Assembly: GCF_003345255.1 (NCBI RefSeq)
Contig: NZ_CP029331.1
Coordinates: 124,001 to 188,000 of the forward strand
DNA length: 64,000 nucleotides
Reading direction: 5' to 3'
Origin: Pseudothauera hydrothermalis
GTDB lineage: Bacteria > Pseudomonadota > Gammaproteobacteria > Burkholderiales > Rhodocyclaceae
Positions 45,420 to 59,463 of this stretch are shown in pieces (position 1 is the first letter of the stretch; the number at the start of each line of letters is the position of its first letter). The notes below the pieces were generated by a model. It was not told where the DNA came from. It did no database searches and saw nothing but the letters and a program-made list of their open reading frames with translations. Both the position numbers and the translations under genes were made by a program.

Positions 45420-46540
45420 ACGCGCTTGCCCCTTACGCGGTCGACGAGCGTCATTCCCGGGGGCGGGTACATGCCGAACCGCCTCCGGTCGAACGCAGCG
45501 AGTTTCAGCGCGATCGTGATCGCATCGTGCATTCCACCGCCTTCCGGCGCCTGGAGTACAAGACCCAGGTGTTCGTTAACCACGAAGGCGACCTTTTTCG
45601 CACCCGGCTGACCCACAGCATCGAAGTCGCGCAGATTTCGCGCAGCATTGCGCGTATTCTGGGCTTGAACGAGGATTTGGCCGAGGCCATCGCGCTGGCC
45701 CACGATCTGGGGCATACGCCCTTCGGTCATGCCGGGCAGGAGGCGCTCAATGCCTGCATGAAGGCGTATGGCGGTTTCGAGCACAATTTACAGTCGCTGC
45801 GCACCGTCGATCTGCTCGAAGAGCACTATGCGGGTTTCGACGGCTTGAACCTGTGTTTTGAAACCCGCGAGGGCATCCTCAAACACTGCTCGCGGGTTCA
45901 TGCCACGCAACTCGGCGAGCTGGGCCAGCGCTTTCTGGACGGCACCCAGCCGTCGCTCGAAGCGCAATTGGCCAACCTGGCCGATGAGATTGCCTACAAC
46001 AACCATGATGTGGACGATGGGCTGCGCTCCGGGCTGATCACCTTGGAACAGCTCGAAGCCGTGCCGGTGTTTGCCGACAACCGGCGCGAGGTCGAGCGGC
46101 TCTGGCCCGGTCTGGCCGGGCGCCGGCTGATTCACGAGACTATCCGACGGATGATCAATCAAATGGTGCTCGACCTGATTGCCCAAACCCGTGCGAACAT
46201 CGCCGCGGCACGGGTGGAGTCGCTGGCCGATGTCCGTGCCGCGCCGCGGCTGGTGGCGTACTCCGATCAATTGCGTCCGCGCCTGCAGGTGTTGAAGACC
46301 TTCCTGCGCGACAATCTATACCATCACTATCAGGTGCTGCGTATGACCGACAAGGCGCGGCGCATCGTCCGCGACCTGTTCGACGCTTTCATGGCCGACC
46401 CCCGTCTGCTGCCGCCGCAGTATCAGCGCCGCGCAGCCGATGACAAGCCGCGCGCCATTGCCGACTACATCGCTGGCATGACCGACCGCTACGCCATCAA
46501 GGAGCATCGCCGCCTCTTTGCGGTGGGTGAAATCCACTGA
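45416..46540 (+). CDS. dgt: Deoxyguanosinetriphosphate triphosphohydrolase-like protein
   Basis: The 374-residue HD-domain protein belongs to the dGTPase-like group that splits dNTPs into nucleoside and triphosphate. Metal ligands are seen in [10 protein letters not shown], the [12 protein letters not shown] motif (His96, Asp97) and [16 protein letters not shown] 45416 overlaps the aroB stop and is preferred to 45407. The length fits the shorter dGTPase class. Its place between aroB and gltB is common in betaproteobacteria. Confidence 0.92.
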   Translation: MNALAPYAVDERHSRGRVHAEPPPVERSEFQRDRDRIVHSTAFRRLEYKTQVFVNHEGDLFRTRLTHSIEVAQISRSIARILGLNEDLAEAIALAHDLGHTPFGHAGQEALNACMKAYGGFEHNLQSLRTVDLLEEHYAGFDGLNLCFETREGILKHCSRVHATQLGELGQRFLDGTQPSLEAQLANLADEIAYNNHDVDDGLRSGLITLEQLEAVPVFADNRREVERLWPGLAGRRLIHETIRRMINQMVLDLIAQTRANIAAARVESLADVRAAPRLVAYSDQLRPRLQVLKTFLRDNLYHHYQVLRMTDKARRIVRDLFDAFMADPRLLPPQYQRRAADDKPRAIADYIAGMTDRYAIKEHRRLFAVGEIH

Positions 46541-46571
46541 CCGATCATGGAGTTGCCGCAGCGCAAAAAAC

Positions 46572-46600
46572 TTGAACGATACAGGGCAGGGGGGTATATT
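46572..46600 (+). promoter_or_regulatory. Candidate sigma-70 promoter in the dgt-gltB gap
   Basis: TTGAAC (46572-46577) and TATATT (46595-46600) are exactly 17 bases apart, matching four and five consensus positions. Transcription would begin near 46607. An intrinsic terminator ends about 80 bases later, so this may be the promoter of a small RNA or of an attenuated gltB leader. Confidence 0.5.
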
Positions 46601-46606
46601 CATCGG

Positions 46607-46686
46607 CCGCTCTGCAAAAAGTAAGATGCGGGCGCCTGTGTGCGCGACGACAAAAACCGCCGGTGCTAGAGGACCGGCGTTTTTTT
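46607..46686 (+). ncRNA. Candidate small RNA or attenuated leader between dgt and gltB
   Basis: The interval is bounded by a good sigma-70 promoter (46572-46600) and an intrinsic terminator (46658-46686), giving a transcript of about 80 bases. It holds no convincing open frame. It matches no RNA family that I recognise. The alternative is that this is the start of the gltBD message with the terminator acting as an attenuator, or that the terminator simply ends the dgt message. Confidence 0.3.
46658..46686 (+). terminator. Intrinsic terminator in the dgt-gltB gap
   Basis: CGCCGGT (46658-46664) and ACCGGCG (46673-46679) form a perfect seven-base stem with an eight-base loop, followed at once by seven T (46680-46686). 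It is a textbook layout. Confidence 0.8.
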
Positions 46687-46692
46687 GCGCGA

Positions 46693-46746
46693 TGCACTTT
46701 TTTTGGTGCGGGCGATTGCTTCAGCTGGCTGCGGCCTGATTCGTGC
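46693..46746 (+). promoter_or_regulatory. Weak NtrC-like dyad and sigma-54-like elements upstream of gltB
   Basis: TGCAC and GGTGC at 46693-46709 are separated by seven T, close to the NtrC site pattern (GCAC, six bases, GGTGC) but one base too long. Downstream, GGC at 46733-46735 and TGC at 46744-46746 have the eight-base spacing of a sigma-54 -24/-12 promoter. Each match is partial. gltBD is a plausible nitrogen-regulated target, so the site is noted with low confidence. Confidence 0.2.
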
Positions 46747-46787
46747 CGGATTCGTCCGGCGAACGTGTTGTTTCGAGGAAGAACGAG

Positions 46788-51461
<4,674 letters not shown>

Positions 51462-51462
51462 G

Positions 51463-52926
51463 ATGGGCAAGCCGACTGGGTTCCTCGAATACCAGCGCCT
51501 TTCCGAGGCGTACAAGCCCGCAGCCGAGCGGGTCAAGGACTACCGCGAATTCACCGTCCGCCTGACCGATGCACAAGCCGCGGTGCAGGGGGCGCGCTGC
51601 ATGGACTGCGGCATTCCGTTCTGCAACAACGGCTGTCCGGTCAACAACATCATTCCGGACTGGAATGACTTGGTCTATCGCGGCGATTGGCACAACGCCC
51701 TCCAGGTGCTGCATTCGACCAACAATTTCCCGGAATTTACCGGCCGCATTTGTCCGGCGCCCTGTGAGGCGGCATGCACCCTGGGCATCAACGCCGATCC
51801 GGTCGGCATCAAGTCGATCGAGCGGGCGATCATCGATAAGGCATGGGAAGAAGGCTGGGTGCAGCCTCAGCCGCCGGCGGCGAAGACCGGCAAGAAAGTG
51901 GCCATTGTCGGCTCCGGCCCGGCGGGCTTGGCTGCGGCGCAGCAATTGGCCCGGGTCGGCCATGATGTCACCGTGTTCGAAAAGAACGATCGCATCGGTG
52001 GCCTGCTGCGCTACGGCATCCCCGACTTCAAAATGGAAAAGCATCTCATCGACCGCCGCATCCGGCAAATGGAGGCCGAAGGAGTGACTTTCCGGACCGA
52101 GGTGCTGGTTGGCCCCAGCGACGTGCCTGCGGGCATCATCAACGATGCTACCGAAGTGCTCTCGGCCGAAGCGCTGAGGAGCTCCTTCGATGCGGTCATT
52201 CTGGCCGGTGGCGCGGAAGTGCCGCGCGATCTGCCGGTGCCGGGGCGTGAGCTTGCCGGCGTGCATTTCGCTCTGGAGTTTCTCATTCCGCAGAACAAGC
52301 AAGTGGCCGGCGGCGCGCCCAACCCGATCTCTGCCAAGGGCAAGCATGTGGTGGTGGTCGGCGGCGGCGACACCGGCTCGGACTGTGTCGGCACCGCCAA
52401 CCGGCATGGCGCCTTGTCGGTCACCCAGCTCGAATTGATGCCGATGCCGCCCGAGCAGGAAAACAAGGCGCTGACCTGGCCGTACTGGCCGGTGAAGCTG
52501 CGCACCTCCACCTCTCACGAGGAAGGCTGCGAGCGGGAGTTTGCCGTGGCCACCAAGGCGTTCGTTGGTGAGAACGGTCGGGTCAAGGCGCTCAAAGTCG
52601 TCCGCCTGGCGTGGAAGGACGGCAAAATGAGCGAGGTGCCGGGCTCCGAGTTCGAGCTCAAGGCCGATCTGGTGCTGTTTGCCATGGGCTTTACCAATCC
52701 TTTGGGCTCGGTGCTCGACAGCTTCGGTGTGGAAAAAGACAGCCGTGGCAATGCCCGTGCCAGCACCGACGGCGAAGGGTGTTATGCCACCAACGTGCCC
52801 GGCGTGTTCGCCGCGGGCGACATGCGGCGAGGACAGTCGCTGGTGGTGTGGGCGATTCGTGAGGGCCGTCAGTGCGCGCGCGAGGTCGATGCCTTCCTGA
52901 TGGGCGACAGCGTGCTGCCGCGCTGA
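51463..52926 (+). CDS. gltD: Glutamate synthase (NADPH) small subunit
   Basis: The 487-residue flavoprotein passes electrons from NADPH to GltB. It starts at ATG 51463, one base past the gltB stop. Two cysteine clusters, [17 protein letters not shown] and [14 protein letters not shown], hold 4Fe-4S centres; [17 protein letters not shown] binds FAD and [15 protein letters not shown] binds NADPH. The end has the [19 protein letters not shown] motif. Confidence 0.97.
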   Translation: MGKPTGFLEYQRLSEAYKPAAERVKDYREFTVRLTDAQAAVQGARCMDCGIPFCNNGCPVNNIIPDWNDLVYRGDWHNALQVLHSTNNFPEFTGRICPAPCEAACTLGINADPVGIKSIERAIIDKAWEEGWVQPQPPAAKTGKKVAIVGSGPAGLAAAQQLARVGHDVTVFEKNDRIGGLLRYGIPDFKMEKHLIDRRIRQMEAEGVTFRTEVLVGPSDVPAGIINDATEVLSAEALRSSFDAVILAGGAEVPRDLPVPGRELAGVHFALEFLIPQNKQVAGGAPNPISAKGKHVVVVGGGDTGSDCVGTANRHGALSVTQLELMPMPPEQENKALTWPYWPVKLRTSTSHEEGCEREFAVATKAFVGENGRVKALKVVRLAWKDGKMSEVPGSEFELKADLVLFAMGFTNPLGSVLDSFGVEKDSRGNARASTDGEGCYATNVPGVFAAGDMRRGQSLVVWAIREGRQCAREVDAFLMGDSVLPR

Positions 52927-52951
52927 GTGCGCTGTGACCGTGGCTTGAGCC

Positions 52952-52978
52952 GGGCGGCCTGCGGGCCGCCCTGCTTTT
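52952..52978 (+). terminator. Terminator between gltD and ackA
   Basis: GGGCGGCC (52952-52959) and GGCCGCCC (52964-52971) form a perfect eight-base stem with loop TGCG, followed by TGCTTTT. It ends the gltBD message; its T-run touches the ackA stop codon on the other strand. Confidence 0.7.
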
Positions 52979-54164
52979 ACCCGCGGCCGAGTAGCTCTAT
53001 GGTATAGCGCGCAATCATGCCTTCCTCGTTGGTCGGCACCACTGCTACAGCCACCCGGCTGTTGGCGTTGTCGATGCGCAGGCGATGCGCTTCGTTGGCC
53101 ACCGCATCGATCTCAACCCCCAGCCAGGCGGCCATTTGCGCAACCTTGGCGCGCACCGGCGCGGCGTGTTCGCCAATGCCGCCGGTAAAGACCAGCGCAT
53201 CCAAACCGCCTGCCGCCGCGGCCAAGGAGCCCAGCTCGCGTGCGATCCGGTAGCAGAACAGATCCACCGCCTCACGCGCTTCGGCGGCGTCGGAAGCGAG
53301 CAGCGTGCGCATATCCTGGCTGATGCCGGACACACCCAGCAGACCGGATTCCTTGTAAAGCAGCCGGGTGAGCGCCTTGGCGTCCATGCCCTTGTGCTCC
53401 ATCAGGTAGAGCAGCACGCCGGGGTCCACACTGCCGCTGCGGGTGCCCATCATCAGCCCTTCAACCGCAGTGAAGCCCATTGTTGAGGCGACGCTTTGAC
53501 CGCCGCGCATTGCGCACATCGATGCGCCGTTGCCAAGATGAGCAATCACCACGGCGCCCGCGGCCCGCTCACCGATGACCTGCGGCAGCTGGCGCGCCAC
53601 GTAGTCGTAGGACAAGCCGTGGAAGCCGTAGCGTTTGATGCCTTCGGCGCTCAGCGCACGGGGCAGTGCAAACGCTTGTGCAAGCGCAGGCTGGGTACGA
53701 TGGAAAGCGGTATCGAAGCAGCCGACCTGCGCAATGTCGGGCAGCAACGCCGCTACCGCGCGCACCGCGCGCAGATTGTGCGGCTGGTGCAGCGGGGCGA
53801 GCGGCACGAATTCGTCCAGTTCGCGCAGCACCGCCTCGGTCAGGCGCACCGGCGCACTGTAGCGCTCGCCGCCATGGACGATGCGATGTCCGGCGGCGAT
53901 GATTTCCAGGTCCGGATTGTGTGCGCTCAACCAGCGCAACAGATGGGTCAGCGCGTCCCGATGCTGTTCGGCCTGCTCTCCGGTGCTGATCACCGGCTCG
54001 CGATAGCGCGTGCCGTGGGCATCATGGGCCGAGAGCTCGGGCATGGCGCCGATGCCTTCGATCTGCCCGGCCAGCGCCGCGCGCTCGGCCAGCGTCGGTT
54101 CGGTGGCAAACAGCGCAAACTTCAGGCTGCTCGATCCGGCGTTGAGAACCAGTACCGCTTTCAT
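52977..54164 (-). CDS. ackA: Acetate kinase
   Basis: The 395-residue kinase interconverts acetyl phosphate and acetate with ATP. It has NAGSSSLKFALF at the start, GHRIVHGGERY, FDTAFHRTQP, the HLGNGASMCA nucleotide segment and FTGGIGEHAAPVR. The start overlaps the stop of the MaoC-Pta fusion gene in an ATGA junction, so the acetyl-CoA to acetate pair is made together. The open frame goes on far upstream but that part lies within the fusion gene. Confidence 0.96.
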   Translation of the reverse strand: MKAVLVLNAGSSSLKFALFATEPTLAERAALAGQIEGIGAMPELSAHDAHGTRYREPVISTGEQAEQHRDALTHLLRWLSAHNPDLEIIAAGHRIVHGGERYSAPVRLTEAVLRELDEFVPLAPLHQPHNLRAVRAVAALLPDIAQVGCFDTAFHRTQPALAQAFALPRALSAEGIKRYGFHGLSYDYVARQLPQVIGERAAGAVVIAHLGNGASMCAMRGGQSVASTMGFTAVEGLMMGTRSGSVDPGVLLYLMEHKGMDAKALTRLLYKESGLLGVSGISQDMRTLLASDAAEAREAVDLFCYRIARELGSLAAAAGGLDALVFTGGIGEHAAPVRAKVAQMAAWLGVEIDAVANEAHRLRIDNANSRVAVAVVPTNEEGMIARYTIELLGRG

Positions 54165-55573
54165 CCGATCTTCGCCTCCCGCCGTTTGTGCGCGATCAAT
54201 TGCACGATGGCGCAGGAGGCCGCGCGGGTTTCTGCGGTGTCGGCGCGGCTGGTCAGCACGATGGGCACCCGCGCGCCCAGCACCACGCCGGCCATCAAGG
54301 CATCGGCCAGATATTCGAGCTGCTTGGCCAGCATGTTGCCGGATTCCAGGTCCGGCACCACCAGGATGTCGGCGTTGCCGGCGACCGCCGAGCGGATGCC
54401 CTTGGTTTTGGCAGCGACCAGTGATACCGCGTTGTCGAAGGCCAAGGGGCCGTCGAGCACCCCGCCTTTGATCTGGCCGCGGTCGGCCATCTTGCACAGT
54501 GCGGCCGCTTCGATGGTGGAACGGATCTTGGGCGTGACCGTTTCCACCGCCGACAGGATGGCCACCTTGGGTTCGGCCAAGCCCAGCACATGCGCCAGGT
54601 CGATGGCGTTCTGGATGATGTCGACCTTGGCCTCCAGCGTGGGCTCGATGTTGATCGCCGCATCGGTGATCATCAGTGGATGCGGATAAGTTGGCACGTC
54701 GGCCAGGAACACGTGGCTGATGCGCCGCGCGGTGCGCAGACCGCCTTCCTTGGCCACCACCGCGCTCATCAGCTCGTCGGTGTGCAGCGAACCTTTCATC
54801 AGCGCCTCGGCCCCGCCGTCGCGGCACAGGGCCACCGCGGCATCGGCGGCCGCGTGGCTATGCGGCACATCGACGATGCGCAAGCCGCGGATGTCGATGT
54901 CGTGCTCTTCGGCCACCGCGCGGATTTTGGCTTCGGGGCCGATCAGGATGGGCTCGACCAGGCCCGCGCGCGCAGCCTGGATGGGGCCGCGCAGCGATTC
55001 GGCATCGCACGGGTGGGCCACTGCGATTGGAATCGGCGCCAGGCCCGAACTGACCGACAGCAGATGACTGTAGCGCAGCTCGCGATCCGAAATATGCACC
55101 TCGGGCAGATTCACCCGCGGACGCTTGATCTTTTCGGTCGGCGCCAGCACCTCGGCGGTGCCATCGATGACCTTGAGCCCGTCCTGATTGACCGCCAGGC
55201 AGTCGAACATAATGTGATGGTTGTGCTCGAACTTCTCGCGGCAGGTCACGGTGATGGTCAGCGTGTCGCCAATGGTGATTGGCCGCCAGAAACTGAGGCT
55301 TTGCGACACATACACCGTGCCCGGGCCGGGGAATTCGGTGCCCAGCACGGTGGAAATCAAGGTGCTGCCCCACATGCTGTGACCGACCACTTCGCGGAAC
55401 TGGCTGGAACGGGCAAATTCCGGGTCGACATGGGTGGGATTGACGTCGCCGGACATCACGGCAAAAAGATGGATGTCTTCCGGCCTCAGGGTGCGGACCA
55501 ACTGGGCGAAATCGCCCACCTGGATCTCGTCGAAGGTGCGGTTCTGGATGAATTGCTGGACTGCTTGCTCCAT
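54161..55573 (-). CDS. MaoC-like hydratase fused to phosphate acetyl/butyryltransferase
   Basis: The 470-residue protein joins two enzymes. Residues about 10-145 are a MaoC hot-dog domain with the hydratase residues Asp43 and His48 in SGDVNPTHVD. Residues about 160-465 are a phosphotransacetylase/phosphotransbutyrylase domain with CRDGGAEALMKGSLHT, HVFLADVPTYPHPL and the end DALMAGVVLGARVPIVLTSRAD. It would make acyl phosphate from acyl-CoA for the coupled ackA product, and may hydrate an enoyl-CoA. I start at ATG 55573, which follows GGAG; an ATG 16 codons upstream lacks a ribosome-binding site. This fusion is known in other proteobacteria. Confidence 0.9.
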   Translation of the reverse strand: MEQAVQQFIQNRTFDEIQVGDFAQLVRTLRPEDIHLFAVMSGDVNPTHVDPEFARSSQFREVVGHSMWGSTLISTVLGTEFPGPGTVYVSQSLSFWRPITIGDTLTITVTCREKFEHNHHIMFDCLAVNQDGLKVIDGTAEVLAPTEKIKRPRVNLPEVHISDRELRYSHLLSVSSGLAPIPIAVAHPCDAESLRGPIQAARAGLVEPILIGPEAKIRAVAEEHDIDIRGLRIVDVPHSHAAADAAVALCRDGGAEALMKGSLHTDELMSAVVAKEGGLRTARRISHVFLADVPTYPHPLMITDAAINIEPTLEAKVDIIQNAIDLAHVLGLAEPKVAILSAVETVTPKIRSTIEAAALCKMADRGQIKGGVLDGPLAFDNAVSLVAAKTKGIRSAVAGNADILVVPDLESGNMLAKQLEYLADALMAGVVLGARVPIVLTSRADTAETRAASCAIVQLIAHKRREAKIG

Positions 55574-55627
55574 GCGGACTCCGGCTATCGGTAAGCGTGG
55601 TGAAGGAACGATTCTAGCCATGATCGA

Positions 55628-55650
55628 TGACCATTATTAGACAATGGTCA
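55628..55650. promoter_or_regulatory. Inverted repeat upstream of the MaoC-Pta gene
   Basis: TGACCATT (55628-55635) and AATGGTCA (55643-55650) are perfect eight-base complements around seven bases. The repeat lies 55 bases upstream of the fusion gene start and about 120 bases before glmU. On the minus strand a TAATAAT stretch overlaps it, so it could cover a promoter. No regulator can be named. Confidence 0.45.
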
Positions 55651-55734
55651 AAGAGTCTGTGCAGTGCAACAAAAATTTTGCAGCGTCGAAACCGCTGTGC
55701 AATCCATCCGCGCAGAGGCTGTAGTCGGCGGTGT

Positions 55735-55740
55735 TAGAAT
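55735..55740 (+). promoter_or_regulatory. Candidate -10 box of glmU
   Basis: TAGAAT matches five of six -10 positions and sits 32 bases before glmU. The -35 position (GCAGAG) is poor. Confidence 0.35.
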
Positions 55741-55772
55741 CGCCGCCATTTCCCCCACGCCCTGGAGTTTCG

Positions 55773-57143
55773 ATGGAAGTGGTCGTTCTTGCCGCCGGGC
55801 AGGGCAAACGCATGCGCTCTGCGTTGCCCAAGGTGCTGCAACCGCTCGCCGGGCGCCCGCTGCTGGCGCATGTGCTGGATACCGCGCGCCGTCTGCAGGC
55901 TAAGCGCATCTGCGTGGTGTTCGGCCATGGCGGCGAGCAGGTGCGCGAGCGGCTCGATGCCCCTGACCTCGTATGGGTGCGGCAGGCCGAACAACTCGGC
56001 ACCGGTCATGCGGTGCAGCAGGCGCTGCCGCAGCTTACCGACGATGACACCGCGCTGGTGCTCTATGGCGACGTGCCGCTGATCGGCGCCGCCACGCTGC
56101 ATCGCCTGTGCGCCGCGGCAGGCGATGCACGGCTTGCGCTGCTTACCGTTGAACTCGATGACCCCACTGGCTATGGGCGCATTCTGCGTGAGGCCGACGG
56201 GCGCGTCAGCCGCATCGTCGAACAGAAAGATGCCAGCGCGGCCGAGCGAGAAGTGCGCGAGGTCAATACCGGTATCCTGGTTGCTCCGGTCGCCCGCTTG
56301 CGCGACTGGTTGGCACGTGTCGGAAACGATAATGCCCAAGGGGAGTATTACCTGACCGACATCATCGGACTGGCGGTGGCCGATGGTGTCGAAGTGGTCA
56401 CCGAACGGCCGGACGCGGTCTGGGAAACCCTGGGTGTCAATAGCAAACCGCAACTTGCCGAACTGGAGCGCATCTACCAGCGCAATATCGCGCTACGCTT
56501 GATGGAGGCGGGTGTGACCCTGATCGACCCGGCGCGCATCGATGTGCGCGGCGAGCTGGTCTGTGGGCGCGACGTCGAGATCGATGTCAATTGTGTTTTC
56601 GAAGGCCGGGTGGAGTTGGCCGACGGCGTGCGCATCGGTGCCAACTGCGTGATTCGCGATGCGGTCATCGGGCAGGGCAGCCGCATCGCGCCCTTCTCCC
56701 ACGTCGAATCCACCCGCATGGGCGCAGCCTGCGTGATCGGCCCCTACGCGCGTACCCGCCCGGGCACCGAGCTGGGCGCGGATGTGCATTTGGGCAATTT
56801 CGTCGAAGTGAAGAACAGCCGTATCGCCGACCATTCCAAGGCCAATCATCTGGCCTATGTGGGCGACGCCGACGTCGGCAGCCGGGTGAATATCGGCGCC
56901 GGCACCATTACCTGCAACTATGACGGCGCCAACAAACACCGCACAGTGATCGAAGACGATGTGTTCATAGGCTCGGATACCCAGCTCGTTGCCCCGGTGC
57001 GGGTGGGGCGCGGTGCCACCCTGGGCGCGGGCACTACGCTGACCAAGGACGCGCCGGCCGGACAGCTCACCGTATCGCGCGCCCGGCAGGTGAGCCTTGC
57101 TGGCTGGCGGCGGCCGGTCAAGAACAAGCCAGAAGGAGTCTGA
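55773..57143 (+). CDS. glmU: Bifunctional N-acetylglucosamine-1-phosphate uridyltransferase / glucosamine-1-phosphate acetyltransferase
   Basis: The 456-residue enzyme makes UDP-N-acetylglucosamine for peptidoglycan and lipid A. The N-terminal uridyltransferase has [13 protein letters not shown] and [12 protein letters not shown]; the C-terminal acetyltransferase is a left-handed beta-helix with hexapeptide repeats and VEVKNSRI and [14 protein letters not shown] motifs. I start at ATG 55773, since the 14 upstream codons lack similarity. glmS follows after two bases. Confidence 0.97.
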   Translation: MEVVVLAAGQGKRMRSALPKVLQPLAGRPLLAHVLDTARRLQAKRICVVFGHGGEQVRERLDAPDLVWVRQAEQLGTGHAVQQALPQLTDDDTALVLYGDVPLIGAATLHRLCAAAGDARLALLTVELDDPTGYGRILREADGRVSRIVEQKDASAAEREVREVNTGILVAPVARLRDWLARVGNDNAQGEYYLTDIIGLAVADGVEVVTERPDAVWETLGVNSKPQLAELERIYQRNIALRLMEAGVTLIDPARIDVRGELVCGRDVEIDVNCVFEGRVELADGVRIGANCVIRDAVIGQGSRIAPFSHVESTRMGAACVIGPYARTRPGTELGADVHLGNFVEVKNSRIADHSKANHLAYVGDADVGSRVNIGAGTITCNYDGANKHRTVIEDDVFIGSDTQLVAPVRVGRGATLGAGTTLTKDAPAGQLTVSRARQVSLAGWRRPVKNKPEGV

Positions 57144-57145
57144 TC

Positions 57146-58975
57146 ATGTGCGGCATCGTTACCGCCATTGCGACCACCGATATCGTGCCGGTCCTGCTCG
57201 AAGGGCTGCGCAAGCTCGAATACCGTGGCTACGATTCCGCCGGTCTGGCGGTGATTGCCGACGGCCGCCTGCGCCGCCTGCGCTCGGCCGGCCGGGTGGC
57301 CGATCTGGCTGCGCTGGCAGCCGGTGACAACCTCAGCGCCCGCCTCGGCATTGCCCACACCCGCTGGGCCACCCACGGCGTGCCCTCCGAGCGCAACGCT
57401 CATCCGCATATCTCCGGCGGGTTGGCCGTAGTGCACAACGGCATCATCGAAAACTTCGAGGCCATCAAGGGCGCGCTGCAGGCCGATGGCTACGTGTTCG
57501 AGTCCGACACCGACACCGAAGCCATCGCCCACTTGATCCATAGCAAACTCGCCGCCGGCGCCGATCTGTTCGAGGCGGTGCGCCTGGCCTCCAATGCGCT
57601 CACCGGCGCCTACGCCATTGGTGTGATCGCCCAAGCCGAGCCGGATCGCGCAGTAGTTGCACGCAGTGGCGCCCCGCTGCTGCTGGGCGTGGGCGAGGGC
57701 GGCATGTTTGCCGCCTCCGATACCGCCGCGCTGCTGCAGGTCACCCGCAAGGTGGTCTACCTGGAAGACGGCGATGTGGCCGAACTGCGTCTGGATGGTT
57801 ACCGCATCCTGCGCCCGGACGGCAGCGCGGTGGAGCGCGAGGTGCATCTGTCCAGCCTGTCGGCCGACGCGGTGGAGCTGGGCCAGTTCCGCCACTACAT
57901 GCAGAAGGAAATCTTCGAGCAGCCCCAGGCGCTGGCCAACACGCTGGAGACCATCGCCGGCGGCGGCTCGGTTGCGGCGCAACTTTTCGGCGCGCGTGCG
58001 CCGGAAGTGTTCGCCGGGGTCAAGCGCGTGCTGGTGATTGCCTGCGGCACCAGTTACCACGCCGGCCTGGTGGCGCGTTACTGGTTGGAAGCGGTCGCCA
58101 AGCTGCCGTGCGCGGTGGAAATTGCCAGCGAGTACCGCTACCGCGAGTCGGTGCCCGATCCCGACACCTTAGTGGTGGCCATCTCCCAGTCGGGCGAAAC
58201 CGCCGATACCTTGGCTGCGCTCAAACATGCCACTGCGCTCGGCATGACCCGCACGCTGGCGATCTGCAACGTGCCCGAATCGGCCATCGTGCGCGAAGCC
58301 AGCCTGCGCTTCATCACCCGCGCCGGCCCGGAGATCGGTGTGGCCTCCACCAAGGCTTTCACCACCCAGCTCGCCGCGCTGGCGCTGCTCACGCTGACGC
58401 TGGCCAAGCTCGCCGGCCGCCTGTCGGCCGAGGACGAGGCGCGCTATCTACAGAATCTTCGTCACCTGCCGGTTGCAGTGCAGAAAGTGCTGGAGCTGGA
58501 GCCGCAGATCGAACGCTGGGCGCAGCGCTTCGCCGCCAAGCAACATGCGCTCTTTCTCGGTCGCGGCCGCCACTGGCCGATCGCCATGGAAGGCGCGCTC
58601 AAGCTCAAGGAAATCTCCTATATCCATGCCGAAGCCTATGCCGCAGGCGAACTCAAGCACGGCCCGCTGGCCCTGGTCGACCGCGACATGCCGGTGATTG
58701 CCGTCGCCCCGGCCGATGAGCTGCTGGAAAAGCTCAAATCCAACCTGCAGGAAGTGCGCGCCCGCGGCGGCGAACTGTATGTGTTCGCCGACGCCGGTAG
58801 CGAGATCGCCGAATCCGAGGGCGTACACATCCTGCACATGCCGGAGCACTACGGCATGCTCTCCCCGGTGCTCCACGTCATCCCGCTGCAGCTCTTGTCG
58901 TATCACGCGGCGCTGGTCAAGGGGACGGATGTCGATAAACCGCGCAACTTGGCCAAATCGGTCACGGTGGAGTGA
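57146..58975 (+). CDS. glmS: Glutamine-fructose-6-phosphate aminotransferase (isomerizing)
   Basis: The 609-residue enzyme makes glucosamine-6-phosphate. Cys2 in MCGIVTAIA is the amidotransferase nucleophile; [16 protein letters not shown] follows. Two SIS sugar-binding domains have [27 protein letters not shown] and [13 protein letters not shown]. The end [12 protein letters not shown] is the invariant tail. It is translationally linked to glmU; no glmS ribozyme-like leader is seen in the two-base gap. Confidence 0.97.
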   Translation: MCGIVTAIATTDIVPVLLEGLRKLEYRGYDSAGLAVIADGRLRRLRSAGRVADLAALAAGDNLSARLGIAHTRWATHGVPSERNAHPHISGGLAVVHNGIIENFEAIKGALQADGYVFESDTDTEAIAHLIHSKLAAGADLFEAVRLASNALTGAYAIGVIAQAEPDRAVVARSGAPLLLGVGEGGMFAASDTAALLQVTRKVVYLEDGDVAELRLDGYRILRPDGSAVEREVHLSSLSADAVELGQFRHYMQKEIFEQPQALANTLETIAGGGSVAAQLFGARAPEVFAGVKRVLVIACGTSYHAGLVARYWLEAVAKLPCAVEIASEYRYRESVPDPDTLVVAISQSGETADTLAALKHATALGMTRTLAICNVPESAIVREASLRFITRAGPEIGVASTKAFTTQLAALALLTLTLAKLAGRLSAEDEARYLQNLRHLPVAVQKVLELEPQIERWAQRFAAKQHALFLGRGRHWPIAMEGALKLKEISYIHAEAYAAGELKHGPLALVDRDMPVIAVAPADELLEKLKSNLQEVRARGGELYVFADAGSEIAESEGVHILHMPEHYGMLSPVLHVIPLQLLSYHAALVKGTDVDKPRNLAKSVTVE

Positions 58976-58980
58976 GTCAA

Positions 58981-59006
58981 GAGCGCAGCGCTGAGGCGCT
59001 GCGCTC
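58981..59006. terminator. Long hairpin between convergent glmS and the GNAT gene
   Basis: GAGCGCAGCGC (58981-58991) and GCGCTGCGCTC (58996-59006) form a perfect 11-base stem with loop TGAG, five bases after the glmS stop and overlapping the GNAT stop. There is no long T-run on either strand, but the stem and its place between convergent genes suggest a bidirectional end signal. Confidence 0.55.
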
Positions 59007-59463
59007 AGCGCCGCCAGGTGTAGGTCCAAAAGGGATCTTCGGCGCTGGGGGCGGCCAGGCGCTGCCACCCCAGCGCGTCGAAGAAGGCCTGTGCGCCCGG
59101 GTTGTCCTCGGCGACGTAGGCGCGCCAGTGGCGGCGCGTGTGCATCGCGGGCTGCGCGAGCAAGGCCTGCCAGGCACGTCGGCCCCATCCCTGGCCTCGT
59201 TGCGACGGATCGACAGCGAAATCGCTGATCAGCCACGCCCCATGCTCGGGTTCGGGCACCAGGCCGATGACCGCCACCAGCGCCTGCGCTTCGCCAATCG
59301 CCCATTGCTCGCCCACCGGGTCGGCCATCACGTGGGCAAGCCACCCGTCATCCATCGGCCCCAGGTGCTGGTCCAGCAGCGGGTCGGTGTACCACTGGCG
59401 ATAAACCGGGAAATCCTGCGCCTCGAAGCGGCGCACCCACAACGGGGAGGACTCACGGTTCAT
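59005..59463 (-). CDS. GNAT family N-acetyltransferase
   Basis: The 152-residue protein has a GNAT fold, with the acetyl-CoA loop at about residues 88-96 in SQRGQGWGRRAWQAL and the later AYVAEDNPGAQAFFDALGW segment. The acceptor is unknown. The start overlaps the stop of the GyrI-like gene (ATGA), so the two are probably translated together. Confidence 0.82.
   Translation of the reverse strand: MNRESSPLWVRRFEAQDFPVYRQWYTDPLLDQHLGPMDDGWLAHVMADPVGEQWAIGEAQALVAVIGLVPEPEHGAWLISDFAVDPSQRGQGWGRRAWQALLAQPAMHTRRHWRAYVAEDNPGAQAFFDALGWQRLAAPSAEDPFWTYTWRR

Noticed and set aside
53496-54689. A 397-codon plus-strand frame across ackA and the Pta fusion gene.
   Set aside because: It spans the junction of two well-identified minus-strand genes and its translation resembles no protein.
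54165-54827. An N-terminal extension of the ackA frame of about 221 codons.
   Set aside because: The extension overlaps the MaoC-Pta gene in another frame; family similarity of acetate kinase begins at ATG 54164.
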